Source: Tritrichomonas foetus
Lineage: Eukaryota > Parabasalia > Tritrichomonadida > Tritrichomonadidae
Direction of reading: 5' to 3'
DNA: 64,000 nucleotides
Assembly: GCA_001839685.1 (NCBI GenBank)
Contig: MLAK01000594.1
Span: 56,320-120,319 of the forward strand
Positions 30,801 through 40,733 of the stretch are shown here, one piece after another. The translations under genes and the position numbers were made by a program. The stretch's first letter is position 1. Every line of letters starts with the position of its first letter. A model generated the notes under the pieces. That model saw nothing but the letters and a program-made list of their open reading frames with translations. It did no database searches and was not told the origin of the DNA.

Positions 30801-32154
30801 TGCTTTTAAACGAATCTTTTTCTGGGATTGTTAGTGAAAAATGTGAAATTCGGTTATTTATTCGAGTGTATTCTTCATTATTCGAAGTAGTTTCAGAATC
30901 CAATTCTGAAATCGAGGAATAATTTGAATCATTTGCATCAATTTTTATTGGTGTTGTTTTTGAAAAGTTTAAAGCACAATTTCCTTTTTGGGTTTTTATT
31001 GTTTTAGAATTACTTATATCAACATTTTGTGATTTTGAAAGTGTTTTTTTCATTTCACTTTTGTCATGATAAGAAAAATCCAAAACAGATGCTGGATGAT
31101 CATTTTTTGTTGGTGTAATTCGATTTTCAAATAGTTTTGATTTTGGTGAAATCGGTTTCACTTCAGTCTTTGGTGTTCTTCCATCTTTCATCAAAGAATC
31201 ATTCATATTGTTACCACCATTGTTTTGAAGACTGCTTAATTTGTTTATGGAATTCATTGTTGAACTGTTCTTTTTTGAGTTTGTATTTGAATTAGGATTA
31301 GGTCGAGCACTTGAAAGAGAAGATCCTGAAGTTATAATTTCAGACACTATTTCAGAAACATTTTCACTGTTTGATCGATCATTTTGTTGATAATTTAATG
31401 ATGCTATTGGAAGTGTAGAATTCTGAAAAACAGATTCAAGATCTTTAAAAATATGAACAGTTTGCTTTAATCGGTCATCAATATCTGCGTAAACTTTTGA
31501 GTCATCATATGAATCATCATCTGGATTATCAATCATGTCGAGTTTTTTCTTAATGAAATCAGCTCTCATCATTTTTGTTCGTAATATATTAATCTGTTCT
31601 TCAACTTTTTCTGGCATATCTAAATGAGCAAAATCAATCAAGCCCAAAAGACGATAAGCTTCTTCACGTAAACTTTTATTCATAGTTACAAGTTCGCGTT
31701 TCAATCCATTGAGCTGTATAATTTGACTGATGACATCACTTTCTAGTTTTACTTTATTTTGATATTCTTCTGTTTCATTTTTAATCATTGTAATTTGGAA
31801 ATTGACATCATCTATTTCTTTTCGAATTTTTCTCAATGTTGCTCCGCGCTTTTGCTTTGAAGCTTGTCTCTGATACTTTTTAAATCGACGAAAAGCATCA
31901 TGATACTTTTGTTGATATTTCCTCAACATATCTGGAATACCTTCAACATTTTTTCCTAGCATCGATTTGTACTTAGTTCGTTCACTAATCCCTTTTTCGA
32001 GTCTGGAATTAGCATTTAATACGTTTTTTGTCGATTCTATCAATCTCGATAGCGAATTTGTATATTCTGAATTTTCGCTTTTCAACTTGGATAATATTCG
32101 TTTGGCATCTGATATATTAAGTTTTGATGAAGAGAGAGGCGTTATGGCACTCAT
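24856..32154 (-). CDS. Giant coiled-coil protein with tandem Asp-x-x-Gly-Asn-Glu repeats (2432 aa)
   Basis: There are four zones. Residues 1-240 are coiled coil. About 260-1050 is Ser/Asn/Lys-rich low complexity with acidic islands. About 1060-1990 holds blocks of a short repeat of the form Val-Phe/Tyr-Asp-x2-Gly-Asn-Glu-Ile-x4-Val-x-Val-Asp-x2-Gly-x-Pro, about 25-30 residues per unit, interrupted by charged linkers. Residues 2050-2432 are coiled coil. The alternating pattern suggests strand-turn-strand hairpins. A short acidic motif, (Asp/Asn)-Ile-(Asp/Glu)-Phe-(Asp/Glu), recurs at about 808, 1425, 1600, 1623, 1653 and 1685. There is no signal or membrane segment. A cytoskeletal scaffold is the simplest guess. 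ATG 32154 lies 10 bases after an AACCGTTA (M3-type) site. Confidence 0.7.
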   Translation of the reverse strand: MSAITPLSSSKLNISDAKRILSKLKSENSEYTNSLSRLIESTKNVLNANSRLEKGISERTKYKSMLGKNVEGIPDMLRKYQQKYHDAFRRFKKYQRQASKQKRGATLRKIRKEIDDVNFQITMIKNETEEYQNKVKLESDVISQIIQLNGLKRELVTMNKSLREEAYRLLGLIDFAHLDMPEKVEEQINILRTKMMRADFIKKKLDMIDNPDDDSYDDSKVYADIDDRLKQTVHIFKDLESVFQNSTLPIASLNYQQNDRSNSENVSEIVSEIITSGSSLSSARPNPNSNTNSKKNSSTMNSINKLSSLQNNGGNNMNDSLMKDGRTPKTEVKPISPKSKLFENRITPTKNDHPASVLDFSYHDKSEMKKTLSKSQNVDISNSKTIKTQKGNCALNFSKTTPIKIDANDSNYSSISELDSETTSNNEEYTRINNRISHFSLTIPEKDSFKSTNSFVNNRNNYSQTLNQSKSALTQKSRNKSNVNIEQTYSDSSQENQNSRTTMNQSKHNNSNRRIQGKRTSPTINNLGSSKELEKNAFSKTENLESSMRRRKRKRPRSVVSSNKSKEINESTNNLEKSFNEKQKSLRRNNSANRTNNNISHSSNISRKLNTTQDQNYLDDEYSGDSDSHLNPTIPRLLELAEVSTPNASLTKSKTSNKSLTHSSNIGTRNSKKTRKTRDEEGIHTSNGDNVNVHIHDNDKEEGRSEKYIYFPLDQNKSKSVKEKKHKSASKEIFEEEEDPPNDMTNTETQNPSARRKKRKVRKGKNENPQNNPDNNSEIRSNPHQHKNTTNITKSGKGKGIIKTPNEIEFEEEEINEDNNIVKIQSKRKGKKNSNTYNNDYLKPKKYIKDDHRSSDDEKSLNKQKRIKKKNISHANESENDNDDENEDNIGIEEEEECYEYVTSSTNDEDLKNNNKNRNNIFKANRSINENSRNPRSASSPNLNLKKQRKSKTPTPIKSINAEDKNNQLSIVPSIIKKLTNNGSDDEEIEKDPINSTTQKKKESKKSPKKNTTDFSSTETYNESGDSDEFFTLQKRSKSAQIGPIISKIEASNQDHKSYANNHIYDSDGQIIENVLFIKENGSPSSVNRVFNSKGNEIQSPIKFNNSQINSKVFDDNGNQYKSAIKIDENGKTLDRNVYDKYGNKIEDIFSYLSKQGPSKVKKIFDKEGRSLNVIPVDQNGNLISKTAHYYDSENNEIIGPFPTSKSGLLNQKLYDDKNKAIDRVVRVDENGKLIDDIYNENGEPISDINDIFPKRRKRRVRKNRTLHSEIEKEDEDSKIENSKDNDYANKNHSMKNKVKSGHNSKKGRFYGKNGQELHNIIFVDKNSHQLLQEQTLYNSQHKEVEIENIDVDSKGKSIEKIYDANNCLIDCIVMVDLTNNICNPSLYNSNGEKINDILTVIKSENVRKPHTKSNTHSQMEIEFEEEEEVGEISNGPDIELEEEEEIFKAHNKSENESDDKSDNEITHKKIPDECNISIFDDEGNEIVNKVFVDQEGKPFNKKLFNKNHEELTTTSHINSNSRPSIRVIDENGDNLKCIVVIGNNGEILNPVVYNKNGKKITKIGDNSIIKKNKSNKPNKNKAPTKIEKQKHKKTNDIDFDSPEEKEVMKKKKLKKVRTVSDIDFDDTDENPQIKQNAKKKSKSSPVNNSMNIDFDSTDKPIQNNGNNHHHQNIKVNHKAIKNINFDDESYSAQTDESMKVINRLKKEIKTQYNKIYDVNGNEIKNPVIIDSHRCPTNISVFDSKGNEIRSAIESDQELFDCDGDIVDHVIEVDRFGRPTNTKICDSKGNNVNDLSYFFPRKNPYEESASLVDSENHYSPHSKLKLNRNLNNLTNHEKSHYKTTNKNNKPLTATLNAHGKPLDFDLFDSSGNEISEVIFDINGSPIRRIFDSDQRRITSFIIENGDSDDAIDIFYDAEGNEYPNPVFVDIRNIPFNNVKLFDSQGRTVTGTLKYDDKTGIPINQIFDAQGKIISHVVQIGDDGIPTKLTLYNMQKQPVMFPVFNMNKSSPNFAKANKKMIFDKKALNIVSYDNPVGDEEEDYLGVGDEKPSHTSKLKWTRAILSNVINNQLDRTKLNVDVADAKLALARIEDEIRDLEDEKIFLEKTTYEYHQMPYIHRDVVKIFIPGIGPPDLSDMFKHVHTQSETTNETVVDVLREIDENTQFLAKYIIIEQQKLVADSHFPELEKVYRQLRKNNSKLQKTIEGLEARLNLINPDENAEHASKETRLRVKFEENRNEKQYSLSQIESQISEGSIQINDLKNRIEDQRVLIEMIKKKLAEQQRKERPNTRNLCLKLDGLRNVDKRNREKLKMLDLESLAVDLQAARLFDMLGEKSIEVHQSVVDEGEKQLAELKEMFSRMIKKDRRKRNPTTNMAELRYFDEKIKEVKKQIGDIKRKENVVVNKVDKSIKTLQAYGLRIPTHYRVTNGEII

Positions 32155-32473
32155 CTCTATTTTGTAACGGTTTCTGATGGTGAACGTTTAGAAATTTTAC
32201 CTCCACAGATTTTTGTGCCTCAGGTGTAATCCAACAATACAATAAATCCTAATATATTTTGATATTTATAGATCAAATACATTTCTTATTGTTATATATG
32301 GAAATGAAACTTCATTTTGGAACTGATCATACAAATTTGATCATTCATCGAATTGGAAAGTGTCACAACATTTGAGTAAAAACTATCACATATTTGTTTT
32401 CTAAAAAAATAATTAAAGTGAATATTTAATGTTTACTAATATATTAATACAGTTTTTATTATGCTGCATGAAT
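32155..32473. promoter_or_regulatory. Upstream region of the giant coiled-coil gene
   Basis: TAACGGTT at 32165-32172 reads AACCGTTA toward the minus-strand ATG and fits the M3 core consensus. The rest is AT-rich 3' flank of the neighbouring gene. Confidence 0.45.
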
Positions 32474-35400
32474 TTAAAATTCATGATAAGAATCTGTTAT
32501 TCGATTCACTTGTATATTATTTTGAACTTTAACCATATATTGGCTGAGTTCAACAGGTACATTTGCATTATCAGGAAACAATGCAAATAATGGTGAAAAA
32601 ATTCGATACTTTGGATCAGTTAGAGCTTGAATTGCTAATAATTGTGCACCACTTAACTTTTTCATGAAATTTATTAATGATATGGATTTATGTTTCTTTT
32701 CTATTACCACAATAGCATTGAAAATAGAATAGAAATCTTGTATATCAGGCAAAATATTACAAACATCAAGTATATTTGATTGGCTCTCTTCATAATTGCA
32801 TACTCTTGATTTATTTATCAAATTTAATTTATTTGGTTGTATTGTGCCATTTGGTGAAGATAAAGCAGTCATGTTAAATTGAATAAATATGTTTGCTGTT
32901 ACTTCACCATAATACACGGAATAATATGATTGAAATCTTCTGAAGTGCTCATTCATGACCTGTTTAAAAAGTTCAACTTTCCCCATCCTAATCATAATCA
33001 ATGAATAGGTTTCAATAAAACCTGCAGGAAATATTGAAGTGTTCAACAATACAGAAATTATCTTTAATATTTCTCTTAATGATCCACTTTTATAAATAGG
33101 ATTCATTGTTATTGATTTGAATATAAAAATATGCTTACTAATACTTGCCATCATTGGTGCTCTTTGGATATCATTCGCAATTGATTGTATTATTAATTTA
33201 CCTACTTTTACATTATGACTCCTATTTTCAAAAAGAAATCTAAACTTTATCATACATTCATCTGTCATTACTGTCCGAACTGTTAGAATGCTGTTTATGT
33301 TTTTAATAAATTCAATAGAAGGAGTGTAGTTTTGATTTTTCCTCATTATCTCTGTTTCAATTGATATTTGAAATGCAACTAACGATGGATGTATTAAACC
33401 TTCTAATCCTTTGATTTCTAGTGTTTTTAAACGCTGGTAAATGAATTTAATATGATAATGATATATTGTACTAGGATAAATAATAATTAGCATTTGGTCA
33501 ATTAATTCCTTGCAGTTGATGTATTTAGAGATGATCATCAATGAATAAACATTTTCTACAAAATCAGCAGCAGAATTATTTTGAATTAGTGACTTATTTG
33601 TAATATTGGAATGATGACGTGCAAAATTCTGATTCATTAATAAATTAATACTTTTATTGATTTTTGGATTGGAATTGCTTAATCCATAACTAAAGATAGA
33701 AATAGACAAAATCCTTCTGGTAAGGTTTTTCTTTTTGCGGGAGTTAATATATCTAAATACTAATTCAAAAGCAAAATTAATGAATTCATCACGTGGAAAT
33801 TTAACATTCTGTATATAAATGCATAAGTTACAAAGCTGATATGAATGGAAATTTGGAATATTTCTAATTCGTTCCAAAAAGTATTTTGGATCAAACCTCA
33901 GAAATATAATAGAATTTTTCCGATCAAGTGGTTGTGCATTTAATATGAAGTCAGTAAGGTCTTCATTTATAAATGATTTAATATATTTAACTACTTCTGT
34001 TGAAAAGTCACTGATTCCATTCTTTCCTAAAGTCAAATTCATCAAAACCGATTGAAATAACCTTCTGGTATTAATTAATGGATGATCCAAATATCGCTCA
34101 ATGCCTAGATTAAAACGATTTCTTTGTGCATATCTTAGGATATAAAATAATGATCTACTACTCAATTTATTTAAAGCATGTAAGAAAAGCTGTTGGCACT
34201 GATTAGCATCAATACTCGAATTTGAATTGACACAAAAGCTAATAATTTTGTTTTCTGTTAAAATCTCACCAGAAATATCTAAATTAGAATATATTAGAGG
34301 TGTCAACGAAACAATAAGCTGTCCTAATGCATCATCTTCATTTAATTGGCTATCAAATTCCAAAATAGTATCTTCTGTGATATTTTCATCTATTTCTTTT
34401 TCGTCGATAAGTTGATTTTCGTCCAAAGGCTCGTTATATTTTAAGTTATCTATATATTTTGGATCTATTATAGTTTCAAATACAGACTCATCGCACTTCA
34501 TATTACTTAATATAAAAAAATTCTTTAAAGAAAGAACTTGATGATAAGAAAGATTTTTAAAACGAATAATAATTTTGTGAATGTCTTTGGCTAGATGTAT
34601 AAAATATAATGACTTGAATATGTCTAAACTAATAATGCATTCACTTAAAGCAGTTATTAATTGAACAGTGGATAACATATCTTTTGAACGATATGAATTT
34701 CTAATTAACAAGCCAATGGAATCTTTTAATATTGATGGTTGAAATGCTTTGATATCAAATAAAGAAATAATGTAATTACTTAGATGAAAAGGAAATAATG
34801 ATGCAAGTGGTCTGATAAGAAATAAAGCAAATTGAATATCTTCAGGGGTCAAATCTAAACTAGTCCAATGAATAGCCGAAAGAAAGGAGAAAGCTGTTTT
34901 CCCACTTTTTAGTAAAAAAGTATGCCACATACATGGATTCATTATTAAATCACTGTCAACATTGTTTAGCGTAACATTTATTTTAATATCGTTTGCGAAA
35001 AATGGTGAAGCAATCAAAAAAAGGTTTTCCCCAGTATAAAGTTGATATATATTTTCTAAAGTATTCACCGCATGATGTATTAATACGGTTAGAATTTGTT
35101 TATCAGTTACATATGGTGCAAACTTCGACATTATTATAAAGAAATCTTGCATTATACGCTTATTAAATGTAAAAATCGAAAGTGTTTCTATAAGATATGA
35201 AATGATATGAATAAAAGATAGAAACCAATTTCCATCTATCTTTTTAATTACATAAGCGATGAATGAAAGTCTTTGTTCAAATAAATATTCATCAAAAACA
35301 TCGATTTTTTGTAATATCATATCGAAAATAAATTTAAACAAATTCAATGGTATATGTTGATATAAATTAACCATTGATTTGCGGGCTCCTTTTTTTAAAC

Positions 35401-37225
35401 ATGCTACTTTTGATATTGATGAGTCATCCAAAAATTTAATAAGCTTATCAGCAATAATTCTTTTAAGTTGACTTAAATTAATACAGCCAATTAGATGTAG
35501 CATTTTTTGCCTGACATTTATGCTCATATCTTTCAGATTAAACAATTCAAATAATATGCAGTTTAAATTATCATTCGAAATATTATGATGAGTTGTGGAA
35601 ATGATATCAATAGCGGACAACAACAAGTATTCATTTCCAGTAATTGCATGTAAAATCAGGTTGCAAAGCTCATTCTCATATTCTGGATAACGCTTGAAGT
35701 ACTCCATTAATGGAACAATGAATGAATCATCAAGCGATAAAATATCAAGATTACTTGTTGAAGAAATAAAGCTGGCATATTCTTCAATTAATATTGGTTT
35801 GGGGATTGGAAAATCTGTTCCAAAGTTTGGTAAACTATTTGATAATTCATACGATGCTATTTTTTGTTGATTTGTGCTATTGTACCTCTTCCTAGATTGA
35901 AGTGGTTTATGTGAAGCATTGGTCTTCTTATCAAGAGATAAATTGTAATCTATGTCATCAATATTTATTTCTACTGATGGCAAATCTTCAAAATACGGTG
36001 AAAGTGGTGAAATACCCGAATTATCGTTTTCTTGTTTGATAATGTTCTCATTAATTCCGATTATCATTGGGGAATCTATTTCTTTATTATTATCAATATG
36101 AAATGGATCTAATTGTGTTGTTTTTTTACGATGTTTTATGGGAGATTCTGATAGAGGTAATGCTGGTAAATATGACAGATTTTTCATAGGACTCCCAGGT
36201 GGCTTTAAAACAACATTATTTCCATCTCCATCTATTTCATCTGGTTGATCGTTTGAATCAACGTGAAATACATCTTCAAAATTCCCAGAGTCGATATCTA
36301 TTTTTTTCTCGGTATATTTTTGATTTCCATATAAAGAGTAAACAATTGATGGTTCAATAGGAAGTGTCAATAGGTCATGAATAGAAGGAACTAATTTAAT
36401 TGAATCAACTGTGAATATTCCATATACAACATTAAAGTTAATCTGCTCATTAGATATTAATGCACCCAAAATTTTGCAAGCTGATGAATAATCATTAACA
36501 GATGACTTAAAATTTTGAATTATTTTGAGTGTTTTCTTTTTTAAATGTGTCACAAGAGACGAATCAAAAATTGGAAATTTATTTCCAAATACTTTTGAAA
36601 TTATTTGTAATGGGGTTTTCATAGAAATAATTGAAGCATATGGCTGAGGATTCTGTGTGATAATTATATGTGCTGCCTCTGCAATATATTCGTTTGCAGG
36701 ATCATCAATTAATAAGCCCATAAAATAAGTGACTAGTGAAAATAAAAAATCTTGTGGCATATGCAATAAATCCATTGTAAGTTTTGGAATGTTTTCAGCA
36801 TCACTGAGTGAAATAAGGGGAATTATCTGTAGTTCTGCAAGAAAATCCTCAATTTGAAACTGATAGAAAAATTTCGATAAATAGTTAAAGCAGGCTACAT
36901 AAAGCAAAGAATGAGTGTTGAATTCTTTTATTTCTTTCATTAAAGATCGCATTAGTTCTTCAGAAAAAAAAGGTGCTAAATAAAGCAAAATTTGGCCTAT
37001 TGTACTAGAGGAAGCCAATTTTATTTGTGAGCTTCCTTTGATCCAAAGACTATGAAGATCTTTCCAGAGAAAGTTAAGGAAAATTTCTCGATTCTGATTA
37101 TTTAAATTTAAATAATAAGTCTTGTTAACTTTTTCTCGAAGATCATTAAGCTCATTGATGACTTCTGAAGGATTATCTCCAATTTGGATCTTTCTTTTGA
37201 ATGCAAAAAAATCGAAAAATGACAT
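32474..37225 (-). CDS. Large alpha-solenoid protein of unknown function (1583 aa)
   Basis: It is almost all hydrophobic helices in HEAT-like spacing from residue 40 onward. A low-complexity acidic/Ser/Pro insert sits at about residues 300-480. No signal peptide, transmembrane helix, kinase or enzyme motif is seen. It shares no clear motif with the other solenoid at 40734. The tail ends in Ser-Tyr-His-Glu-Phe. I do not recognise the family. Large HEAT scaffolds can act in transport, transcription or signalling, and nothing here decides which. ATG at 37225. Confidence 0.65.
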   Translation of the reverse strand: MSFFDFFAFKRKIQIGDNPSEVINELNDLREKVNKTYYLNLNNQNREIFLNFLWKDLHSLWIKGSSQIKLASSSTIGQILLYLAPFFSEELMRSLMKEIKEFNTHSLLYVACFNYLSKFFYQFQIEDFLAELQIIPLISLSDAENIPKLTMDLLHMPQDFLFSLVTYFMGLLIDDPANEYIAEAAHIIITQNPQPYASIISMKTPLQIISKVFGNKFPIFDSSLVTHLKKKTLKIIQNFKSSVNDYSSACKILGALISNEQINFNVVYGIFTVDSIKLVPSIHDLLTLPIEPSIVYSLYGNQKYTEKKIDIDSGNFEDVFHVDSNDQPDEIDGDGNNVVLKPPGSPMKNLSYLPALPLSESPIKHRKKTTQLDPFHIDNNKEIDSPMIIGINENIIKQENDNSGISPLSPYFEDLPSVEINIDDIDYNLSLDKKTNASHKPLQSRKRYNSTNQQKIASYELSNSLPNFGTDFPIPKPILIEEYASFISSTSNLDILSLDDSFIVPLMEYFKRYPEYENELCNLILHAITGNEYLLLSAIDIISTTHHNISNDNLNCILFELFNLKDMSINVRQKMLHLIGCINLSQLKRIIADKLIKFLDDSSISKVACLKKGARKSMVNLYQHIPLNLFKFIFDMILQKIDVFDEYLFEQRLSFIAYVIKKIDGNWFLSFIHIISYLIETLSIFTFNKRIMQDFFIIMSKFAPYVTDKQILTVLIHHAVNTLENIYQLYTGENLFLIASPFFANDIKINVTLNNVDSDLIMNPCMWHTFLLKSGKTAFSFLSAIHWTSLDLTPEDIQFALFLIRPLASLFPFHLSNYIISLFDIKAFQPSILKDSIGLLIRNSYRSKDMLSTVQLITALSECIISLDIFKSLYFIHLAKDIHKIIIRFKNLSYHQVLSLKNFFILSNMKCDESVFETIIDPKYIDNLKYNEPLDENQLIDEKEIDENITEDTILEFDSQLNEDDALGQLIVSLTPLIYSNLDISGEILTENKIISFCVNSNSSIDANQCQQLFLHALNKLSSRSLFYILRYAQRNRFNLGIERYLDHPLINTRRLFQSVLMNLTLGKNGISDFSTEVVKYIKSFINEDLTDFILNAQPLDRKNSIIFLRFDPKYFLERIRNIPNFHSYQLCNLCIYIQNVKFPRDEFINFAFELVFRYINSRKKKNLTRRILSISIFSYGLSNSNPKINKSINLLMNQNFARHHSNITNKSLIQNNSAADFVENVYSLMIISKYINCKELIDQMLIIIYPSTIYHYHIKFIYQRLKTLEIKGLEGLIHPSLVAFQISIETEIMRKNQNYTPSIEFIKNINSILTVRTVMTDECMIKFRFLFENRSHNVKVGKLIIQSIANDIQRAPMMASISKHIFIFKSITMNPIYKSGSLREILKIISVLLNTSIFPAGFIETYSLIMIRMGKVELFKQVMNEHFRRFQSYYSVYYGEVTANIFIQFNMTALSSPNGTIQPNKLNLINKSRVCNYEESQSNILDVCNILPDIQDFYSIFNAIVVIEKKHKSISLINFMKKLSGAQLLAIQALTDPKYRIFSPLFALFPDNANVPVELSQYMVKVQNNIQVNRITDSYHEF

Positions 37226-37728
37226 TGATGATTAATAATTTTATCGTTACATTCAAATTGATCTGATTTCACATCAAAAAGATTAACCATGAAAATCACC
37301 ATGAAAAGTCAAAATGTATTCAGCTATTAGAAGAAATCATACATGAAATTCAAAACTAAACATTCATTTAGTTTTGTTTGGAATTACAATCAAATTTCTT
37401 TAATTTTTGAATTGCAATCAAGACAATTTCTAGCTGAATTCCTGTATTAATCATATTACACTCCAATAATATGTTTTTAAATTAACAATCGCCATCTGAA
37501 AAAACTGAGAGAAGACTATATGACGGATAAATGAAGTTTATTTTACTGTTTTATTTATTTCAAAGTCGAATTGAATTCGCTTTTTTCTTTTTTATCTTTG
37601 TTTCATTTACATGAAAAAAATAGTTTCCCATTTGTGTAAGTTCATCTTTAATTTGCAAGCTTCTTCCTTAAGTGAATACGAACATATCAAAATAATTAAA
37701 AAAATTAACTGAATACTGCTTTTTTCTT
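37226..37728. other. Intergenic, about 500 bp
   Basis: No supported gene. It contains pyrimidine-rich low complexity near the 3' end of the next gene. Confidence 0.6.
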
Positions 37729-38403
37729 TTATTCTTTTTTATCTTTTTCTACAGGTACAAGAACATTTTGGAGCTCCCAACCACAAATTGGGAATTTCAA
37801 AGCAATGAGAAAGTGTGCTAGATATTCTGTAATTGAGCAAAGCGAAATAGCTTCTTCAACATCAAGAACCATCGTCAAAATTCTCAAAGCATAAAATGAA
37901 AGAATTGTTACAGTCATCAATGAGTCATAAATCCAGACTCCGATAAAAACTTTCTTTTTCATCCATCGTAACATAATGTCATACGATATTAAAAAGTTTA
38001 GAGCACCATAGAAATATAGAATTTCCATTCCAAGTTGGAATGCAGAAATATCTAAATCTGGATATGTAACAAAGCCTAATAAGCCTAATACAGATAAGTA
38101 AGCATTTGCTATTTTATAATATTTGAATAATGAAGTTAATGTTGAGTACGGCAATTTGGATAACTCATTTTTGGTATATTTAAAGAAATCATATGCTAAC
38201 ATTACAATACAAATGCATGTTAAATGAACACACACTCTGAATGTTTTAAGTGCTGATCCTATGAGCTGACTTAGTGTTGGAAGAATATCAATAAATTCTT
38301 CAAGATGAATTGAACTTTCATGGAATACAAAAGCAAACCCAGCAACTTGGAAGACAAAAACTAATGTGTATAAAATCTGTGGGTATCTCAAAGGGTGATA
38401 CAT
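37729..38403 (-). CDS. Multi-pass membrane protein (DRAM/Frag1-like, tentative)
   Basis: The 224-residue protein has about six hydrophobic segments and little else. The order (helix, luminal loop of about 30 residues, then five helices) and a late Ile-Thr-Glu-Tyr-Leu block resemble the Frag1/DRAM/TMEM150 group, whose members sit in Golgi, lysosomal or plasma membrane. The match is by topology only. The C-terminus is charged (Glu-Lys-Asp-Lys-Lys-Glu) and could carry a KKxx-like ER signal variant. ATG 38403. It is divergent from the L-type lectin gene. Confidence 0.5.
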   Translation of the reverse strand: MYHPLRYPQILYTLVFVFQVAGFAFVFHESSIHLEEFIDILPTLSQLIGSALKTFRVCVHLTCICIVMLAYDFFKYTKNELSKLPYSTLTSLFKYYKIANAYLSVLGLLGFVTYPDLDISAFQLGMEILYFYGALNFLISYDIMLRWMKKKVFIGVWIYDSLMTVTILSFYALRILTMVLDVEEAISLCSITEYLAHFLIALKFPICGWELQNVLVPVEKDKKE

Positions 38404-38738
38404 TTGCTGACAAAGATTTTGATTGTCTGAAACGATTTTGAATAAAAAATTAAAAGGAAATTTAATTTTTTTCTGATATTAAATAGTCATATCATCACAA
38501 TTATTGTGCGTAGTGTGACATACGGTACTCAAAAAAAGTTTCCATTCTGCAGAAATCTTTATTCACATATAACTTTTTCTAAACTCCGATTACAAATTCT
38601 GAGGAAGACAATTTTGACCTTTATCATAATTGGCTGGCTAAGAAATTATCCTTAAGGTAAAGGTTAAATATCGAACAAATATTCTTAAAATAGGTCAATT
38701 ACATTCAATAAACCAATTTCGGGGTTATCATAACACTT
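38404..38738. promoter_or_regulatory. Divergent promoter with paired TTGACCTT / AGGTCAA motifs
   Basis: TTTGACCTTT is at about 38614 and TAGGTCAATT at 38691-38700, in opposite orientations, between the membrane-protein gene (minus) and the L-type lectin gene (plus). AAGGTAAAGGTTAA lies between them. Confidence 0.4.
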
Positions 38739-40037
38739 ATGTACTTTTTTTTCTTTTCATTTTTGGTTTATTCATTGACAGAAAGGTATAGTCTTGTTCC
38801 ACCTTTTGTATTGACCAACCTTTCAGAAATTAATGATTGGACAATAAGAGGCTCAGTTGTCAATATGAAGAATTATTTGCGTCTGACAGATGCAGTCACT
38901 GATGGATTTGGTGGCATTTGCCATAGAGTTCCCACAAGATTTCTAGATTGGATGGTTGAGATTGAAATATCTGCCAAAGGTGGAAATTCAGGTGAAGGAT
39001 TTTTCTTTTTCTTTACAAAAGAATGCTGCCCTGATTTATTCCAAAATGTTTTTACTGGTTTTGAAGTATGGATAAATACCACTCAAACAAATCGTGAAGA
39101 TTTATCACCAATTTATTTTTACAATAGTGCAAATGGTGAAAAATTTGAGAATAACGATATCAAAAGTATTGGTAACATTCACTTAAGACGACAGCAATCA
39201 CCAGTTCGATTAAGAATCACAAAAAAAGAAAATTCAATCTCAATCGAATATTCAACAGATTCATCTCACAAAAAAATTTTCTCAACAACAATTGAAAAAT
39301 CTAATTTAATTGAATATGGTTATTTTTCATTGTTTGCAATTACCTCCTTACATGCGGATAATAATGATTTGTTTTCTTTCCGAACAATTTCTTTGTCTGA
39401 ACCGCTCCCAGGTGAGTCGAATATAGATTTCTCTTCTTTGAATCGAAAAATGATAAATGATAATGTAATTGCACGTAGAGCCATTAAATCTAGAAGACGT
39501 TCAAAGTTCATCGTTTCGAATAAATATGCTGAAAATATTGACGAGAATAAAGGAATTTTGACTGGGAAACCTCAAGAGTTAAGAGATGCATTTAAAATCA
39601 TAAAAGAAACAGAAATACGAGGGAAAGAAACCGTTTCGATTAATGAATTAAAAAAGTTCATTGATGAAAAAATTGATTCGACAATTGAAAAAGCAATGAA
39701 AAAAATTGATTTGGCATCTTCTCGATTTGATGAAACAAAAATTGACATGAATGATGTTTGGTCTTACCTAAAAACACAATTATATGATTTATCCACCGAA
39801 ACAACAAATACTTTGAAACAAATGGGAGATGAAGCACTTCAAAGTGCAAAAGAAATAAAATTAGCTAATTTTGATAAAAAGAAATTGAAGCTAAAAATGT
39901 CTCAAATCAAAGAAAATGATAACACTTCAAATATATCCAAAATTTTATTCATAATTTGTGGAATTGAAACATTTGCATATATTGCTTTCTTTATTATTCA
40001 AAGAAAGAGAACTCATGGATTCACGAAAGTGGATTAA
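38739..40037 (+). CDS. L-type lectin cargo receptor (ERGIC-53/VIP36-like)
   Basis: The 432-residue protein has a short hydrophobic signal peptide. A lectin domain (about 20-235) follows: Pro-Pro-Phe...Trp-x3-Gly, Leu-Arg-Leu-Thr, Gly-Gly-Ile-Cys, Asp-Trp-Met-Val-Glu-Ile-Glu and Gly-Glu-Gly-Phe-Phe-Phe-Phe-Phe-Thr. Then come a charged coiled coil (about 295-385), one transmembrane helix (about 403-422) and a short basic tail. This is the layout of ERGIC-53/Emp47-type receptors that carry glycoproteins from ER to Golgi. The conserved metal-site Asp-Asn pattern is less clear than in animals. ATG 38739. Confidence 0.85.
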   Translation: MYFFFFSFLVYSLTERYSLVPPFVLTNLSEINDWTIRGSVVNMKNYLRLTDAVTDGFGGICHRVPTRFLDWMVEIEISAKGGNSGEGFFFFFTKECCPDLFQNVFTGFEVWINTTQTNREDLSPIYFYNSANGEKFENNDIKSIGNIHLRRQQSPVRLRITKKENSISIEYSTDSSHKKIFSTTIEKSNLIEYGYFSLFAITSLHADNNDLFSFRTISLSEPLPGESNIDFSSLNRKMINDNVIARRAIKSRRRSKFIVSNKYAENIDENKGILTGKPQELRDAFKIIKETEIRGKETVSINELKKFIDEKIDSTIEKAMKKIDLASSRFDETKIDMNDVWSYLKTQLYDLSTETTNTLKQMGDEALQSAKEIKLANFDKKKLKLKMSQIKENDNTSNISKILFIICGIETFAYIAFFIIQRKRTHGFTKVD

Positions 40038-40733
40038 ACTGTTTTGTTTGGATTTTTATATAAAAATAAGAAATTGCAATTTGATTTTATTTTTTGTAAA
40101 TGCACTGCCGTTAATGCAGCTATTTAAAAAAGCTCTATGCACTAACTTCATTTACTCTTTTATACATGATTGAATCAATTCTATGTGTGAGTTTTTTCTC
40201 TATTAAATTTTTAGTACACATATTCAAAATAATATACTTTCCAAATAAATTATTAAATTATGATAAACAACATGCTCTTTGAGAAGGAACTATTCAATAT
40301 TATTCATTTAAGCGAACAGAATAAAAGTTTTAGCAATTGTATTGAGATATTCATATATGAAGATTTTATTTCAGCCAATATGTATAGAAATATTTAAATA
40401 ATTTTTTCAATTTAAATCTTATAATAAGATTCTTATTCGAGAATTTCACCATATTCAATCGGAACACCAAAAATTTCGGCGGAAATTTTGGAAATATCGG
40501 AAATATTGAATAAAACTCACATCAAGAATATATATTTTACCAGACAACCAAAATAACTATTTTTGGTGTACAAGAATGACAAAAATCTGATTGAAAAGGC
40601 AATTCACGATTTTTGACAAAATGTGTTAATTTTTTCAGAGAGAAACGATGACGTATCAGAAAATTGTGATATTCATATTCTACATATAGAATTATCGAAC
40701 TTTTTGTATTGAATTTTTAACCTTTTTTTTAGA
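40038..40733. other. Intergenic, about 700 bp
   Basis: No gene or RNA is supported. A patch near 40475-40515 repeats the word GGAAAT/GGAAATAT. AACCTTTTTTTT immediately precedes the next ATG and could serve as a CCTTT (M5-type) initiator. Confidence 0.5.
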